From positions 1 through 64,000 of the forward strand of contig JASGHK010000004.1 of NCBI GenBank assembly GCA_049841135.1: 64,000 nt of DNA, read 5' to 3'. The number at the start of each line of letters is the position of its first letter. Within the stretch, counting starts at the first letter, position 1. The notes beneath the pieces are model-generated. The model saw only the letters and a list, made by a program, of their open reading frames with translations, was not told the origin of the DNA and did no database searches. This DNA comes from JACRCT01 sp049841135. GTDB lineage: Bacteria > Myxococcota > Myxococcia > Myxococcales > UBA5297. The position numbers were made by a program, and so were the translations under genes. This document shows positions 1 through 8,740 of the stretch, piece after piece.

Positions 1-4
1 TCCC

Positions 5-712
5 ATGAAAACCCTCTCCATCGCCACCATTCGGCGGCGCGCGAACGCGCGTGGCGCCTTCACGTTGATCGAGCTGCTGACGGTCATCGCGATCATCGGC
101 ATTTTGGCCGCGATCATCATCCCGACGGTCAGCCGCGTGCGTCAGACGGCGCGCAACGCGCAGTGTGTTTCAAACCTGCGGCAGTGGTCGCAGGCGGTCA
201 TGCTCTACGCGAACGACAACAAGGGAAACTATGTCATCCGCGGCACGGCGGACGACGGCACGACCGGGCAGACCTGGGTGGCGATTTCCAACGTCATCCC
301 GCGCATGTTGTATGGCAAATACCTCTCCGCCTCGACGGTGATCGATACGCTCCGCAACTGCCCGTCGCGCACCGATGGCAACACCGGCGTGAGCTACTAC
401 ATCAACCGCCCTTACGTGAAGGGAACGACCGTGGCGCCGCTCGACGCCGTGCCTCTGGCGAAGGTGAGGAATCCGAGCCAGTTCATGCTCTTCACCGACA
501 TCGACGTGGCGGGCGCGACCTCGCCCAATGGCTACGCGCTGATCGGCCCGGGCGGACTCGCGAGCTACGTCACGCCTATGTTCTCCGACCCGACGAAAGA
601 TCGGCATAACGGCGGCGTGAACATGTCCTTCGCCGACGGCCACGTGGCGCGCGTCACGCAGAACGACATCCTCACGAACGGCGACCGCTGGACGCGTATC
701 GACAACGACTGA
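5..712 (+). CDS. Prepilin-type N-terminal cleavage/methylation protein with H-X9-DG C-terminal motif
   Basis: The 235-residue product is a type II pseudopilin-like protein. Residues 18-40 carry the prepilin signature: the FTLIELLTVIAIIGILAA segment follows a short basic leader (RRRANARG), with the expected peptidase cleavage between Gly and Ala/Phe. The single N-terminal hydrophobic helix would anchor it in the inner membrane and allow assembly into a filament. The C-terminus has the HNGGVNMSFADGHV motif (H-X9-DG), typical of the very large pseudopilin families of Verrucomicrobiota and Planctomycetota. The middle is a globular domain without a known activity. It stands alone, and its partner genes are not in view. 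The true role (secretion, surface fibre) is unknown. Confidence 0.9.
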   Translation: MKTLSIATIRRRANARGAFTLIELLTVIAIIGILAAIIIPTVSRVRQTARNAQCVSNLRQWSQAVMLYANDNKGNYVIRGTADDGTTGQTWVAISNVIPRMLYGKYLSASTVIDTLRNCPSRTDGNTGVSYYINRPYVKGTTVAPLDAVPLAKVRNPSQFMLFTDIDVAGATSPNGYALIGPGGLASYVTPMFSDPTKDRHNGGVNMSFADGHVARVTQNDILTNGDRWTRIDND

Positions 713-794
713 ACGCGGGATTCGGGATTCCAATATCGTGCAGGCGGAGAACGTCGTCGTGGGCGCGGGCTTCGCGCGCGGTTGATAAAAGACG

Positions 795-830
795 AAAGCC
801 CGTCGCTGGAAACGCGACGGGCTTTCTTTT
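795..830. terminator. Bidirectional rho-independent terminator
   Basis: A 12-bp perfect stem (AAAGCCCGTCGC at 795-806 and its complement at 814-825) with a 7-base loop is followed by CTTTT on the plus strand and a T-rich run on the minus strand. It sits between the convergent prepilin-like gene and sucD and can serve both. Confidence 0.85.
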
Positions 831-865
831 GGACGAGCGGGCCGTTGGAGCGGCCGGCTTCGGGC

Positions 866-1790
866 TTAGGCGAGGGAGACGCCCTTTTTCTGGGCGGCGC
901 GAAGGAGGGCGTCGGCCATGTCGGTTGGGGTCGGCGGCGACCTCGATGCCGCACTCCTGGAAGACGGCGATCTTGGCGGCGGCGGTGTCCTCGGCTCCGC
1001 CGACGATGGCGCCGGCGTGGCCCATGCGGCGGCCGGCGGGCGCGGTGGCGCCGGCGATGAAGCCCGCGACGGGCTTCTTGCAGTTGTCCTTGATCCAGCG
1101 GGCGGCCTCGACCTCGGCGTTGCCGCCGATCTCGCCGATGAGGATGATACCCTTGGTGTCGGGGTCCTCGTTGAAGAGCTTGATGACGTCGAGGTGGCTG
1201 GTGCCGTTGACGGGGTCGCCGCCGATGCCGACCGCGGTGGACTGGCCGAGGCCCTTGGAGGTGATCTGGAAGACCGCCTCGTAGGTGAGGGTGCCGGAGC
1301 GGGAGACGATGCCGACGTGGCCCTTCTTGTGAATGTAGCCGGGGGCGATGCCGATGCGGCAGCCGCCCTTGGAGCCTTCGCCGACGCCGGGGGTGACGAG
1401 GCCGGGGCAGTTGGGCCCGATGAGGCGGGTCTTCTTGCCGGCGATGGCGCGCTTCACGCGGATCATGTCCTTGATCGGAATGCCCTCGGTGATGCAGACG
1501 GCGAGATCGAGGCCGGCGTCGACGGACTCGAGGATGGCGTCGCCGGCGAAGGGCGGCGGCACGTAGATGACGGAGACGGTGGCGCCGGTGGCGGCGGCCG
1601 CTTCGGCGACGGAGTTGAAGATCGGCACCTTGTGGGCGCCGTGTTCGAAGAACTGGCCGCCCTTGCCGGGGGTGACGCCGGCGACGAGCTGGGTGCCGTA
1701 GTCGAGGGAGAGCTTGGCGTGTTTGCCGCCGAAGTCGCCGGTGATGCCTTGGACGAGAATCTTGGTCTGGGGCGTGATGAGAATGCTCAT
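866..1790 (-). CDS. sucD: Succinate-CoA ligase (ADP/GDP-forming) alpha subunit, with one frameshift near its 3' end
   Basis: The alpha subunit binds CoA and carries the phosphohistidine in the TCA step succinyl-CoA to succinate. The N-terminal CoA-binding Rossmann segment (ILVQGITGDFGGKHA), GPNCPGLVTPG and the active-site loop GRRMGHAGAIVGG with the phosphorylated His are all present. The reading frame breaks at about 925-928, where one extra base converts the expected tail DPTDMADALLRAAQKKG into unrelated sequence. Removing that base gives a ~307-residue protein stopping at 866-868, close to the usual ~290-300. I treat the shift as a sequencing error. It lies 50 bases downstream of sucC in the same operon. 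Confidence 0.93.
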
Positions 1791-1840
1791 GGGAGTTGGA
1801 TGCGTTTGATTACGTTATCGTGTGTTTTCCCGGAGCGGGC

Positions 1841-3022
1841 TCAGGCAACGAGTTTGACGATCTTCTGGGCGGCGTCGGCCATGGTGTCGCCGCTGACGAG
1901 GGCGAGGCCGGACTTGGCGAGGGTTTCCTTGCCCTTGGCGACGTTGTTGCCCTCGAGGCGGACGACGAGGGGGAGCTTGAGGCCGACTTCCTTCACGGCC
2001 TCGACGATGCCCTCGGCGATCACGTTGCAGTCCATGATGCCGCCGAAGATGTTCACGAAGATGCCCTTCACGTTGGCGTCGCCGAGGATGATCTTGAAGG
2101 CCGCGACGACCTTCTCCTTCGAGGCGCCGCCGCCGACGTCGAGGAAGTTGGCGGGGTTGCCGCCGTAGTGCTTGATGATGTCCATGGTGGACATCGCGAG
2201 GCCGGCGCCGTTGACGAGGCACGCGATGTTTCCGTCGAGGGCGATGTAGGCGAGGTCGTATTTGGAGGCCTCGATTTCCTTCGGGTCTTCCTCGTTGAGG
2301 TCGCGGAGGGCGACGATCTCGGGGTGGCGGTAGAGCGCGTTTGAGTCGAAAGAGACCTTGGCGTCGAGGGCGAGGACGTCGCCGGTCGGGGTGGTGATGA
2401 GGGGGTTGACCTCGATCATGGCGGCGTCGGTTTCCCAGAACATCGTGTAGAGGTTCTTGAGGAGCTTGGCGGCGTTCTTGGCCTCGGCGCCGGTGAGCTG
2501 GAGCGAGCCGATGACCTGGCGGAGCTGGAAGTCGGCGATGCCGTAGGCGGGATCGATCACGACTTTGGTGATCTTCTCGGGGGTGTCGTGGGCGACCTTC
2601 TCGATTTCGACGCCGCCCTCGGTGGAGGCGACGATGACCGGGCGGGAGGAGGCGCGGTCGAGGAGGATGGCGAGGTAGTATTCCTTTTTGATGTCGCTCG
2701 CGACGGTGAAGTAGACCGTCTGCACCTTGCGGCCGGCGGGGCCGGTCTGGATGGTGACGAGGGTGTTGTTGAGCATCTTGCCGGCGACTTCCTTGGCGTC
2801 GGCCTTGGTCTTGTTGAACTTCACGCCGCCCTTGTAGCCGTCGGTGAAGGTGCCCTTGCCGCGCCCGCCGGCGTGGATCTGGGACTTCACCATGGTGGGG
2901 CCTTCGGGGAGCTGGGCCAGCGCGGTGTCGAACTCCTCCGCGGTCTTGGCGGCGGCACCCTTGGGGACGGGAACGCCATATTTCTCGAACAACGCCTTGG
3001 CCTGATACTCGTGGATGTTCAT
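1841..3022 (-). CDS. sucC: Succinate-CoA ligase beta subunit
   Basis: This ATP-grasp subunit provides nucleotide and succinate binding for the SucCD complex in the cytoplasm. The product begins MNIHEYQAKALFEKYGVPVP, the classic SucC start, so I place the start at 3022 rather than at the ATG 12 codons upstream. The protein is 393 residues, near the normal ~388-395. Visible motifs include KSQIHAGGRGKG, the ATP-grasp core EVNPLI, and the C-terminal VNIFGGIMDCNVIAEG. No strong Shine-Dalgarno is seen. It is the first gene of sucC-sucD, and a divergent promoter region (3023-3147) separates it from the small HTH gene. Confidence 0.96.
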   Translation of the reverse strand: MNIHEYQAKALFEKYGVPVPKGAAAKTAEEFDTALAQLPEGPTMVKSQIHAGGRGKGTFTDGYKGGVKFNKTKADAKEVAGKMLNNTLVTIQTGPAGRKVQTVYFTVASDIKKEYYLAILLDRASSRPVIVASTEGGVEIEKVAHDTPEKITKVVIDPAYGIADFQLRQVIGSLQLTGAEAKNAAKLLKNLYTMFWETDAAMIEVNPLITTPTGDVLALDAKVSFDSNALYRHPEIVALRDLNEEDPKEIEASKYDLAYIALDGNIACLVNGAGLAMSTMDIIKHYGGNPANFLDVGGGASKEKVVAAFKIILGDANVKGIFVNIFGGIMDCNVIAEGIVEAVKEVGLKLPLVVRLEGNNVAKGKETLAKSGLALVSGDTMADAAQKIVKLVA

Positions 3023-3147
3023 GCGAAAGCGCGAAACGTGCGGAGGAAGCATCGCCAAAGCACGCCGAAAAGCGGCGTCGGAGCGCTACGTTTAGGACAA
3101 ACACGACCGGCCTTGCGTCGCGCTAATGGGGCTCGCAAGGTGCGGCG

Positions 3148-3618
3148 ATGCAGTCCCACGAGTTGCTCAAAGACGTTCTCAAACGCACCAGCGCGAAGCA
3201 AATCGCCGCGGACATGAACCTGTCGCTCTCGCTGATCTACAAGTGGGCGGAACCGCCGGGCGAAGTGTCGGGCAGCGGTTCGAGCAATCCTCTCGATCGT
3301 ATCGAGCAACTCATCAAAACGACTGGCGACGCGCGCATTGCGCACTGGGTGTGCGCGCGCGCGGGCGGATTTTTCATCGAGAATCCCCCGGCCAAGGCCT
3401 CGGGGGCGGCGCTGGTGCCGGCGACCAACGAGATCGTGAACGACTTCGCCAAGCTGCTCGCGGCCATCACCACCGCCAGCGCGGACCAGCAGGTGACGGC
3501 GCAGGAGGCGCAGGGCATCCGCGCGCGGTGGGAGGAGCTCAAGAGCGCGACGGAGGGTTTTGTGCAGGCGGCGGAAAAAGGCGCGTTCCGCGATCACTAC
3601 GCCGCGCAGAAACGCTGA
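3148..3618 (+). CDS. Small protein with N-terminal helix-turn-helix, phage CII-like
   Basis: The 156-residue protein starts MQSHELLKDVLKRTSAKQIA. The segment AKQIAADMNLSLSLIYKW (residues ~16-33) reads as a helix-turn-helix. The remainder is mostly helical, with WVCARAGGFFIENPP in the middle and a charged C-terminal helix. It resembles the small 'phage regulatory CII family' proteins common in Opitutales, but I base this on pattern only. It is transcribed divergently from sucC and could be a local regulator. No other phage gene is nearby, so prophage origin is not supported. Confidence 0.6.
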   Translation: MQSHELLKDVLKRTSAKQIAADMNLSLSLIYKWAEPPGEVSGSGSSNPLDRIEQLIKTTGDARIAHWVCARAGGFFIENPPAKASGAALVPATNEIVNDFAKLLAAITTASADQQVTAQEAQGIRARWEELKSATEGFVQAAEKGAFRDHYAAQKR

Positions 3619-3972
3619 GCTCGCGGAAGGCGTTGAACTCGCTTGGCGAACGCGACGCCGTCGCCGCCGCGCGTGGCCGCACGGCCCATGGCGATGCGGA
3701 AGACAACGGCGCGTAGCATGCGCATACGCGTGCCGGTGGCGCCGATTTCCTGAACAGACTCATGCCGCGGACGTCTTGGATGCGGTGCGCGTATATGGCG
3801 CTCCTGGGCCGCAAGGCGTCGGGTTTCGTGGTCTGGCCTGCCCGATGGTCGCGCAGTCATGTCGTCGCTTGGCCTCGTCCGGTTCGGCGATCCCGGCGGT
3901 CCCGGCCCGGCACTTGGGGATTGCGTCGCGGGGCGGCTTGGTGGCTCCTGCTTTTTTAACCGCAGAACCTTT
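3619..3972. other. 354-base gap without a convincing gene
   Basis: Open frames here are compositional by-products of high GC and none has a family signature. I see no clear hairpin terminator for the gene ending at 3618. The 3' end must contain the promoter and leader of the methyltransferase gene at 3973. Confidence 0.5.
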
Positions 3973-5280
3973 ATGAGCAACGACACCGTTTCGCCGGCCT
4001 CCGCCGCCTCCCAATCCCCCGACGCCTGGCCGGTCGCCGCGCGTCTTCTCATGCGCTGGCTCGACGAGGAAGTGCGCGCCGACGCGCTGCTCGACACGGT
4101 GCAGCTGAGCGGCGGGGCGCGCGCGCGTTGCCAAAACCTTTTCTACGGCGCGATTCGCCACTACGGCCGTATCGAAAACGTCGTCGCCACGCTCGTGCGC
4201 CTGCGTCCGCGCTCGCGGGTGATGGCCGTGCTGCTCCTCGCCGGCTACGAGCTGATCGAGGGCGGCGGCGAAGGCCACGCGGCCAAGGTCGGCCACCACG
4301 CGGTGACCCAGACCAAGGCGCTCGCGAGCGATTCCGAGGCGCGGCTGGTCAACGCCGTGGTGCGCAAGCTCGCCGAGGCGATCGCCGCGCAAAAGGCGCC
4401 GGGCAAAATCGCCACCGCCGCGGCGCTGGCGGATTTTTATTCCACGCCCGACTGGCTGGTGGAGCGCTGGCTCGCGCAGTTCGGCGCCGAGGGTGCGCGC
4501 GCGTTGATGGAATGGAACTTGAAGCCCGCCCCGGTGCACGCCCGCTGGCGCTTGAAAGACGCGCCCGGCGCGGCCGAGGCCGAATGGCTGGAGCCGACGC
4601 AGTGGGCGGGCTGGTTCACGGTGAAAAGCGGCCACTGGTCGGAGGTCGCGCGCGCGCTCGCCGACGGCAAAATCTATCTGGCCGATCCGGGCACGCGCCT
4701 GGCGATCGAGGCGCTGGCGCCCAAGGCCGGCGAACGCATCATCGACGCCTGCGCGGCACCGGGCGGCAAGAGCCTGGCGCTCGCCGATCGCATGGGCGAG
4801 GGCCTGCTTGTCGCGCTCGACGTGCCCGGCGCGCGCCACGAGCGGTTGGCGGAAAACTTGAAACGCGTGCCGGCGAGCGTGTCGGCCAAGCGGGTCGAGG
4901 GCGATCTGCGCCGCACCAGCAGCCTGATGGGCATGGGCCCCGGCACCTTCGACGCCGTGCTGCTGGACGCGCCGTGCTCGAACAGCGGCGTGATGCGCCA
5001 CCGCGTGGACGTGAAATGGCGGCTGCAACCGGCGGATTTCGGCAAGCACGCGCGCCAGCAACTCGAGTTGCTCGCCAGCGCGGCGCGCTGGCTCAAGCCC
5101 GGCGGACGTCTGGTTTACAGCACCTGCTCGATCGACGCGGAGGAAAACGCCGGCGTGATCGACGCCTTCCTGCGCGGGCTCGAGGGCGGGGATTTCGAGA
5201 AGGTGAGCGCGTCGGTGGCGCTCCCGTGGGAAGCCGGCCACGACGGCGCCGGCGTCTGCGTGCTGCGCCGCAACGGCTGA
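3973..5280 (+). CDS. RsmB/NOP2-family RNA (cytosine-5) methyltransferase
   Basis: The 435-residue protein has an N-terminal NusB-like helical domain (residues ~15-150, ARCQNLFYGAIRHYGRIENV) and a C-terminal SAM-dependent Rossmann domain. Motif I is DACAAPGGKSLALAD, motif IV is LLDAPCSNSGVMRHR with one catalytic cysteine, and motif VI is STCSIDAEEN with the second. This is the two-cysteine m5C signature of enzymes acting on rRNA or tRNA. The start at 3973 (MSNDTVSP) is preferred because the 38 codons upstream in frame look non-coding. It is likely the 16S rRNA C967 enzyme RsmB, but the N-terminal domain is divergent, so the exact target is uncertain. Confidence 0.88.
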   Translation: MSNDTVSPASAASQSPDAWPVAARLLMRWLDEEVRADALLDTVQLSGGARARCQNLFYGAIRHYGRIENVVATLVRLRPRSRVMAVLLLAGYELIEGGGEGHAAKVGHHAVTQTKALASDSEARLVNAVVRKLAEAIAAQKAPGKIATAAALADFYSTPDWLVERWLAQFGAEGARALMEWNLKPAPVHARWRLKDAPGAAEAEWLEPTQWAGWFTVKSGHWSEVARALADGKIYLADPGTRLAIEALAPKAGERIIDACAAPGGKSLALADRMGEGLLVALDVPGARHERLAENLKRVPASVSAKRVEGDLRRTSSLMGMGPGTFDAVLLDAPCSNSGVMRHRVDVKWRLQPADFGKHARQQLELLASAARWLKPGGRLVYSTCSIDAEENAGVIDAFLRGLEGGDFEKVSASVALPWEAGHDGAGVCVLRRNG

Positions 5281-5430
5281 AGCCGCCGGGCCGGCCCGCA
5301 GGTTTTTCTTTAGAGCGGAGCCAATACTCGTCCGCTTGCTGCGGTGAGATGACTGCTGCCCGCTGGCATCGGGGTGAAGTCTCCCGACGTGATGCTCTGC
5401 TGCTGGCGAATTTCAAATAGAGATATGGCC

Positions 5431-5502
5431 GGTTCGGAGTGGCATGGGCATCTTGCCCATGTGCAGAAATCACGGGCAAGGATGCCCGTGCCACGCCGAA
5501 CC
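5431..5502. repeat. REP-like nested palindrome of the Opitutales type
   Basis: A 72-base imperfect inverted repeat has outer arms GGTTCGGAGTGGCATGGGCA and the complement of GGTTCGGCGTGGCACGGGCA. Each half is itself a palindrome: CATGGGCA-tct-TGCCCATG and CACGGGCA-agga-TGCCCGTG. It lies in the 281-base gap between the methyltransferase and proC, which otherwise holds no gene. Elements with the 'CACGGGCAAGGATGCCCGTG' core recur in Opitutales genomes (from memory). It could act as a transcript-end hairpin for the convergent genes or be a REPIN-like mobile repeat. Confidence 0.75.
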
Positions 5503-5561
5503 GCTCGGCATTCGGCAACGGCTACGACTCAATTTGAAATGCTGCTAACAGCGGGGTGGGC

Positions 5562-6371
5562 TCACTCCTGCGCGGAGAGCTCGGCCGAGCGCGCTTTGCT
5601 GGCGAGGGCGGTGTCGCGCAGGAGACCGCGAAAATCACGTTTGGCCATGACTTGCAGGCCTTCGTAGGTCGTGCCCTTGGGCGACGTTACTTGGTTGCGC
5701 AATTCCTCGGGCTCGGTGCCGGTGTGGGCCATGAGCTTGGCGGCGCCGACGACGGTTTCGCGGGCAAGCAGGTCGGCGGTTTCGCGCGACAAGCCGCAGG
5801 CGACGCCGGCTTCGCGCAGCGCGGCGGTAAATTCGAAGACGAAGGCCGGGCCGCAACCGCTGACCGCCATGAGAGCGTCGATCTGATCCTCGGGCAGCTC
5901 GATTTCGCGTCCCATGGCGCCGAGCAGCGCGACCACGGTCTTGCGGTCGGCGGCGGAGAGTTCGCGCAGGGCGGCCCAGCCGGTGACGCCCGCGCCGATG
6001 GCGGCGGGTGTGTTGGGCATGGTTCGCACGAGATTGCGGGCGTGCGGAAAAGTCTTCGCGAGGCGGGCGAGGGTCTTGGCGGCGAGGACGGACAGCACGA
6101 GTTTGCCGCGGGTGAGCTCGGCGAGACGCGGATCGGCGCCGGCGAGGTGCTGGGGCTTGAAGGCGATGACAACGAGATCGGCCTCGCGCAACGCGTCGGG
6201 CAGGTCGGCGGCGAGGCGCACGCCGGTGCGGGAGGCGAGCGTGGCGGCGCTGGCGCCGGAGCCGCCGAGTATGGCGACATCGGCCGGGGCGGCGGCCTGG
6301 GTGGCGAGGAGGCCGTCAATGATGGCGGAGGCCATGCGGCCGGCTCCGATAAAGGCGATCTTGTGGGACAT
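5562..6371 (-). CDS. proC: Pyrroline-5-carboxylate reductase
   Basis: ProC makes proline from pyrroline-5-carboxylate using NAD(P)H in the cytoplasm. The protein starts MSHKIAFIGAGRMASAII with the GxGxMA dinucleotide motif, and carries VIAFKPQ, RTMPNTPAAIGAG and the C-terminal signature SGCGPAFVFEF followed by VTSPKGTTYEGL. At 269 residues it is full length. It lies 77 bases downstream of the receiver/kinase gene on the same strand and may be co-transcribed. The open frame continues upstream of 6371 only because an indel in the kinase gene moves that reading frame. Confidence 0.95.
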   Translation of the reverse strand: MSHKIAFIGAGRMASAIIDGLLATQAAAPADVAILGGSGASAATLASRTGVRLAADLPDALREADLVVIAFKPQHLAGADPRLAELTRGKLVLSVLAAKTLARLAKTFPHARNLVRTMPNTPAAIGAGVTGWAALRELSAADRKTVVALLGAMGREIELPEDQIDALMAVSGCGPAFVFEFTAALREAGVACGLSRETADLLARETVVGAAKLMAHTGTEPEELRNQVTSPKGTTYEGLQVMAKRDFRGLLRDTALASKARSAELSAQE

Positions 6372-6448
6372 GGAAGAGATGCGAGGGGTGCGGCCGGAGA
6401 TGCGAAGGGCCGAATGCGGGGTTGAAAACAGTCGCGGCCGCGCCGCGA

Positions 6449-7583
6449 TCAGCCCGCGATTGCCGGGCGTTTGCGGCGCTCGATCGGGTGGGTGAGGGTG
6501 GTTATGACGCCGCCGCCTGGACGATCGACCACGACGAGGTCGCCGCCCATGTTGCGCAGCGAGTGCCGGGCGACGGTCAGGCCCATGCCGACGCCGACGG
6601 TGTTTTTGCTGCTGATAAAGGGCTCGAACATGTGGTCGCGCACGAGCGGATCGATGCCGCGGCCGCGATCCTCGACGTGGACGGCGATCATGCGGCCGTC
6701 CGGGCCGGCGACCTCGGGCGAGTCGATGCGGATGGAGATGGGACGCGGGCCGGAATGCGTTTCGCCGTAGCTTTCGCGGGCGTTGGCGAGGACCTTGTGC
6801 AGCGCGTCCTCGAACATTTCCACGTGGGTGTGGACGGCGAGGGCGCCGAGGGGGTTTTGCACCACGATCTCGTCCTGGTGGCGGTGGTCGGCGCGGAAAC
6901 GGCGCACGGTGCCTTCGATCAGCTCGTCGAGCGCGCAGGGGATGGTGGGGAGGCGCGATTTGACGACGAGGGAGGTGAGCTGGCGGATGATGCCGACGAT
7001 GCGCTGGACGGCGGTCTCGAGGTTTTCGGCGTTGGCGCGCACGCTGTCGGCCTTGTGGGCGTGGGCCTTGATGAGATCGAGATAGCCGAGGACGACGCCG
7101 AGCAGGTTGTTCAGGTTGTGCGCGATGCCCTGGGTGATGGCGCCGATGGAGGCGGCGCGGCGGGCCTCCTCGAGCCGGCGCTGGAGGTCGAGCATGCTCG
7201 CGGTTGACCTGGACGACGCGGAGCTGGGTGTGGACGCGGGCGATGGTCTCGTCGAGGTCGATGGGCTTGGTGATGTAGTCCACCGCGCCGACGCCGAGGC
7301 CGGCGAGGCGGCCCTCCTTGGAGCTGCGGGCGGTGATGAACATCACGGGGATGTTCTTGTGGCGGCCGTCCTGCTGGAGGCGCTGGCAGACCTCGATGCC
7401 GTCCATCTCGGGCATCATGACGTCGAGGAGGATGAGGTCGGGCCGCTCGCGCTCGACGAGGTCCAGCGCCTCCTGGCCGGAGTAGGCGGGGACTACGGCG
7501 ATGCGCTCGCGCTCAAGGGCGCGTTTGAGCAACTGCACGTTCACCGGCTGATCATCGACGACGAGGACTTTGGGAGCGGACAT
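6449..7583 (-). CDS. Response-regulator receiver fused to histidine kinase (one frameshift)
   Basis: The N-terminal receiver domain (residues ~5-120) has the acidic pocket VVDDQ, phospho-acceptor Asp in LILLDVMMPEMDG and Lys in ITKPIDL. A short linker leads to a kinase: dimerisation box with the phospho-accepting His in GIAHNLNNLLGVVLGYLD, N-box VLANARESYG, and G-boxes DRGRGID and GVGMGLTVARH. One extra base near 7194, after NREH, throws the frame; correcting it joins both halves into a ~377-residue protein. There is no membrane segment, so it is cytoplasmic and receives its signal through the receiver. Output partner unknown. Confidence 0.86.
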
Positions 7584-7733
7584 AGCTGGGAGGGAGGCGG
7601 TGAGCGACGAAACACGAGACGGCGGACTGAGGGGCGGAAGGCTCGGCGAAACCGGGCGGCGAGGGGCGGAGCAAGATCGAGGTTTAGGGATATCGTTCCA
7701 CCTGCTGCCGCTCGGTCGCTCGAAGACGAAGCC

Positions 7734-8612
7734 TCAGGCGGCGGCGAGGCGGCGGGCCTTGAGGGTGTTTTGCATGAGCATGCAGACGGTCATGGGGCCG
7801 ACGCCGCCGGGGACGGGGGTGATCTTGGACGCGATCGGCGAGACGCCGGCGAAGTCGACGTCGCCGACGAGCTTGTATCCGGTTTTCTTGGACGGGTCGG
7901 CGACGCGGTTGATGCCGACGTCGATGACGACGGCGCCGGGCTTGACCATGTCGGCTTTGACGAACTCGGCCTTGCCGATGGCGGCGATGAGGACGTCGGC
8001 GAGGCGGGTGAGGGCGGCGACGTCCTTGGTGCCGGAGTGGCAGATGGTGACGGTGCCGTTGGCGCCGGCCTTTTTCTGGAGGGCGAGGAGGGCGACGGGT
8101 TTGCCGACGATCAGGGAACGGCCGAGGACGACGACGTGTTTGCCCTTCAGAGTCGGTACGTCGGAGCGGGCGAGGAGCTCCATGATGCCGGCGGGGGTGC
8201 AGGCGACGAAGCCGGTCTCGTCCTCCTGGGCGATCTTGCCGAGGTTGAGGGTGTGGAAGCCGTCCACGTCCTTGTGCGCGGCGATGCGGCGGAAGACGGC
8301 AAGTTCGTCGAGGGGCTTGGGCAGCGGGCGACTGGACGAGAATACCGTCCACGGTCGGATCGGCGTTGAGGTCGTCGATGAGCTTTTTCGAGCTCGGCCT
8401 GCGTGATGGTGACGGGCGGGAGAATGATCCGGCTCTTCGATGCCGATCTCGGCGGAGGTTTTCTCCTTCTTTTTCACGTAGGAGACGGAGGCGGGGTCCT
8501 CGCCGACGCGCACGAGGGCGAGGCAGGGTTTGCGGCCGGGGAGGGCGGCGACCTGGGACTTGAGTTCGGCGATGATGGAGGCGGCGATGGCGTTGCCGTC
8601 GATGAGCTGCAT
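7734..8612 (-). CDS. folD: Methylenetetrahydrofolate dehydrogenase/cyclohydrolase FolD, locally frameshifted
   Basis: FolD interconverts methylene-, methenyl- and formyl-tetrahydrofolate for one-carbon metabolism. The start MQLIDGNAIAASII, LALVRVGEDPASVSYVKKK with the catalytic Lys, VVVLGRSLIVGKPVA and the C-terminal TPVPGGVGPMT are diagnostic. Between about 8330 and 8440 the translation is wrong because three single-base insertions occur; removing them restores IILPPVTITQAELEKL and DGILVQSPLPKPLD. Because three insertions restore frame, the ends stay in frame with each other. Corrected length is ~291 residues, normal for FolD. It is the last of three minus-strand genes (rluB, SH3-like, folD), but a terminator precedes it. 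Confidence 0.93.
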   Translation of the reverse strand: MQLIDGNAIAASIIAELKSQVAALPGRKPCLALVRVGEDPASVSYVKKKEKTSAEIGIEEPDHSPARHHHAGRARKSSSTTSTPIRPWTVFSSSRPLPKPLDELAVFRRIAAHKDVDGFHTLNLGKIAQEDETGFVACTPAGIMELLARSDVPTLKGKHVVVLGRSLIVGKPVALLALQKKAGANGTVTICHSGTKDVAALTRLADVLIAAIGKAEFVKADMVKPGAVVIDVGINRVADPSKKTGYKLVGDVDFAGVSPIASKITPVPGGVGPMTVCMLMQNTLKARRLAAA

Positions 8613-8655
8613 GGTGTGTAAAAGAGGGGAGGGAAACGCGCGCGGACGCGTTGGG

Positions 8656-8685
8656 AAATAAAAATCCCGGCTCGTTTGAGCCGGG
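8656..8685 (-). terminator. Rho-independent terminator downstream of the SH3-like gene
   Basis: On the minus strand an 8-bp stem CCCGGCTC/GAGCCGGG with a 4-base loop (8666-8685) is followed by ATTTTTATTT (8656-8665). It ends the transcript of the gene at 8741-9541 and separates it from folD. Confidence 0.88.
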
Positions 8686-8740
8686 AAAGTGTCGTCCCTC
8701 GGAGGGCGCGGGCGAGGCCAGGGCGACGGCGACGCGAGAT

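Noticed and set aside
918..2168. 416-residue frame opposite sucD and sucC
   Set aside because: It is Gly/Asp/Ala-rich shadow coding of the sucCD genes.
3148..3618. Prophage remnant, suggested by the CII-like protein
   Set aside because: No integrase, capsid, lysis or attachment site is near; one regulator-like protein is not enough.
3760..5241. 493-residue open frame opposite the first RsmB-family gene
   Set aside because: It is rich in Arg, His and Ala with no motif, and the plus strand holds the complete two-cysteine methyltransferase.
5562..7583. Apparent 673-residue receiver-ProC fusion
   Set aside because: An extra base near 7,194 moves the receiver frame into a non-coding frame of the kinase that happens to stay open to proC. 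The kinase motifs lie in the other frame, and ProC has its own normal start at 6371.
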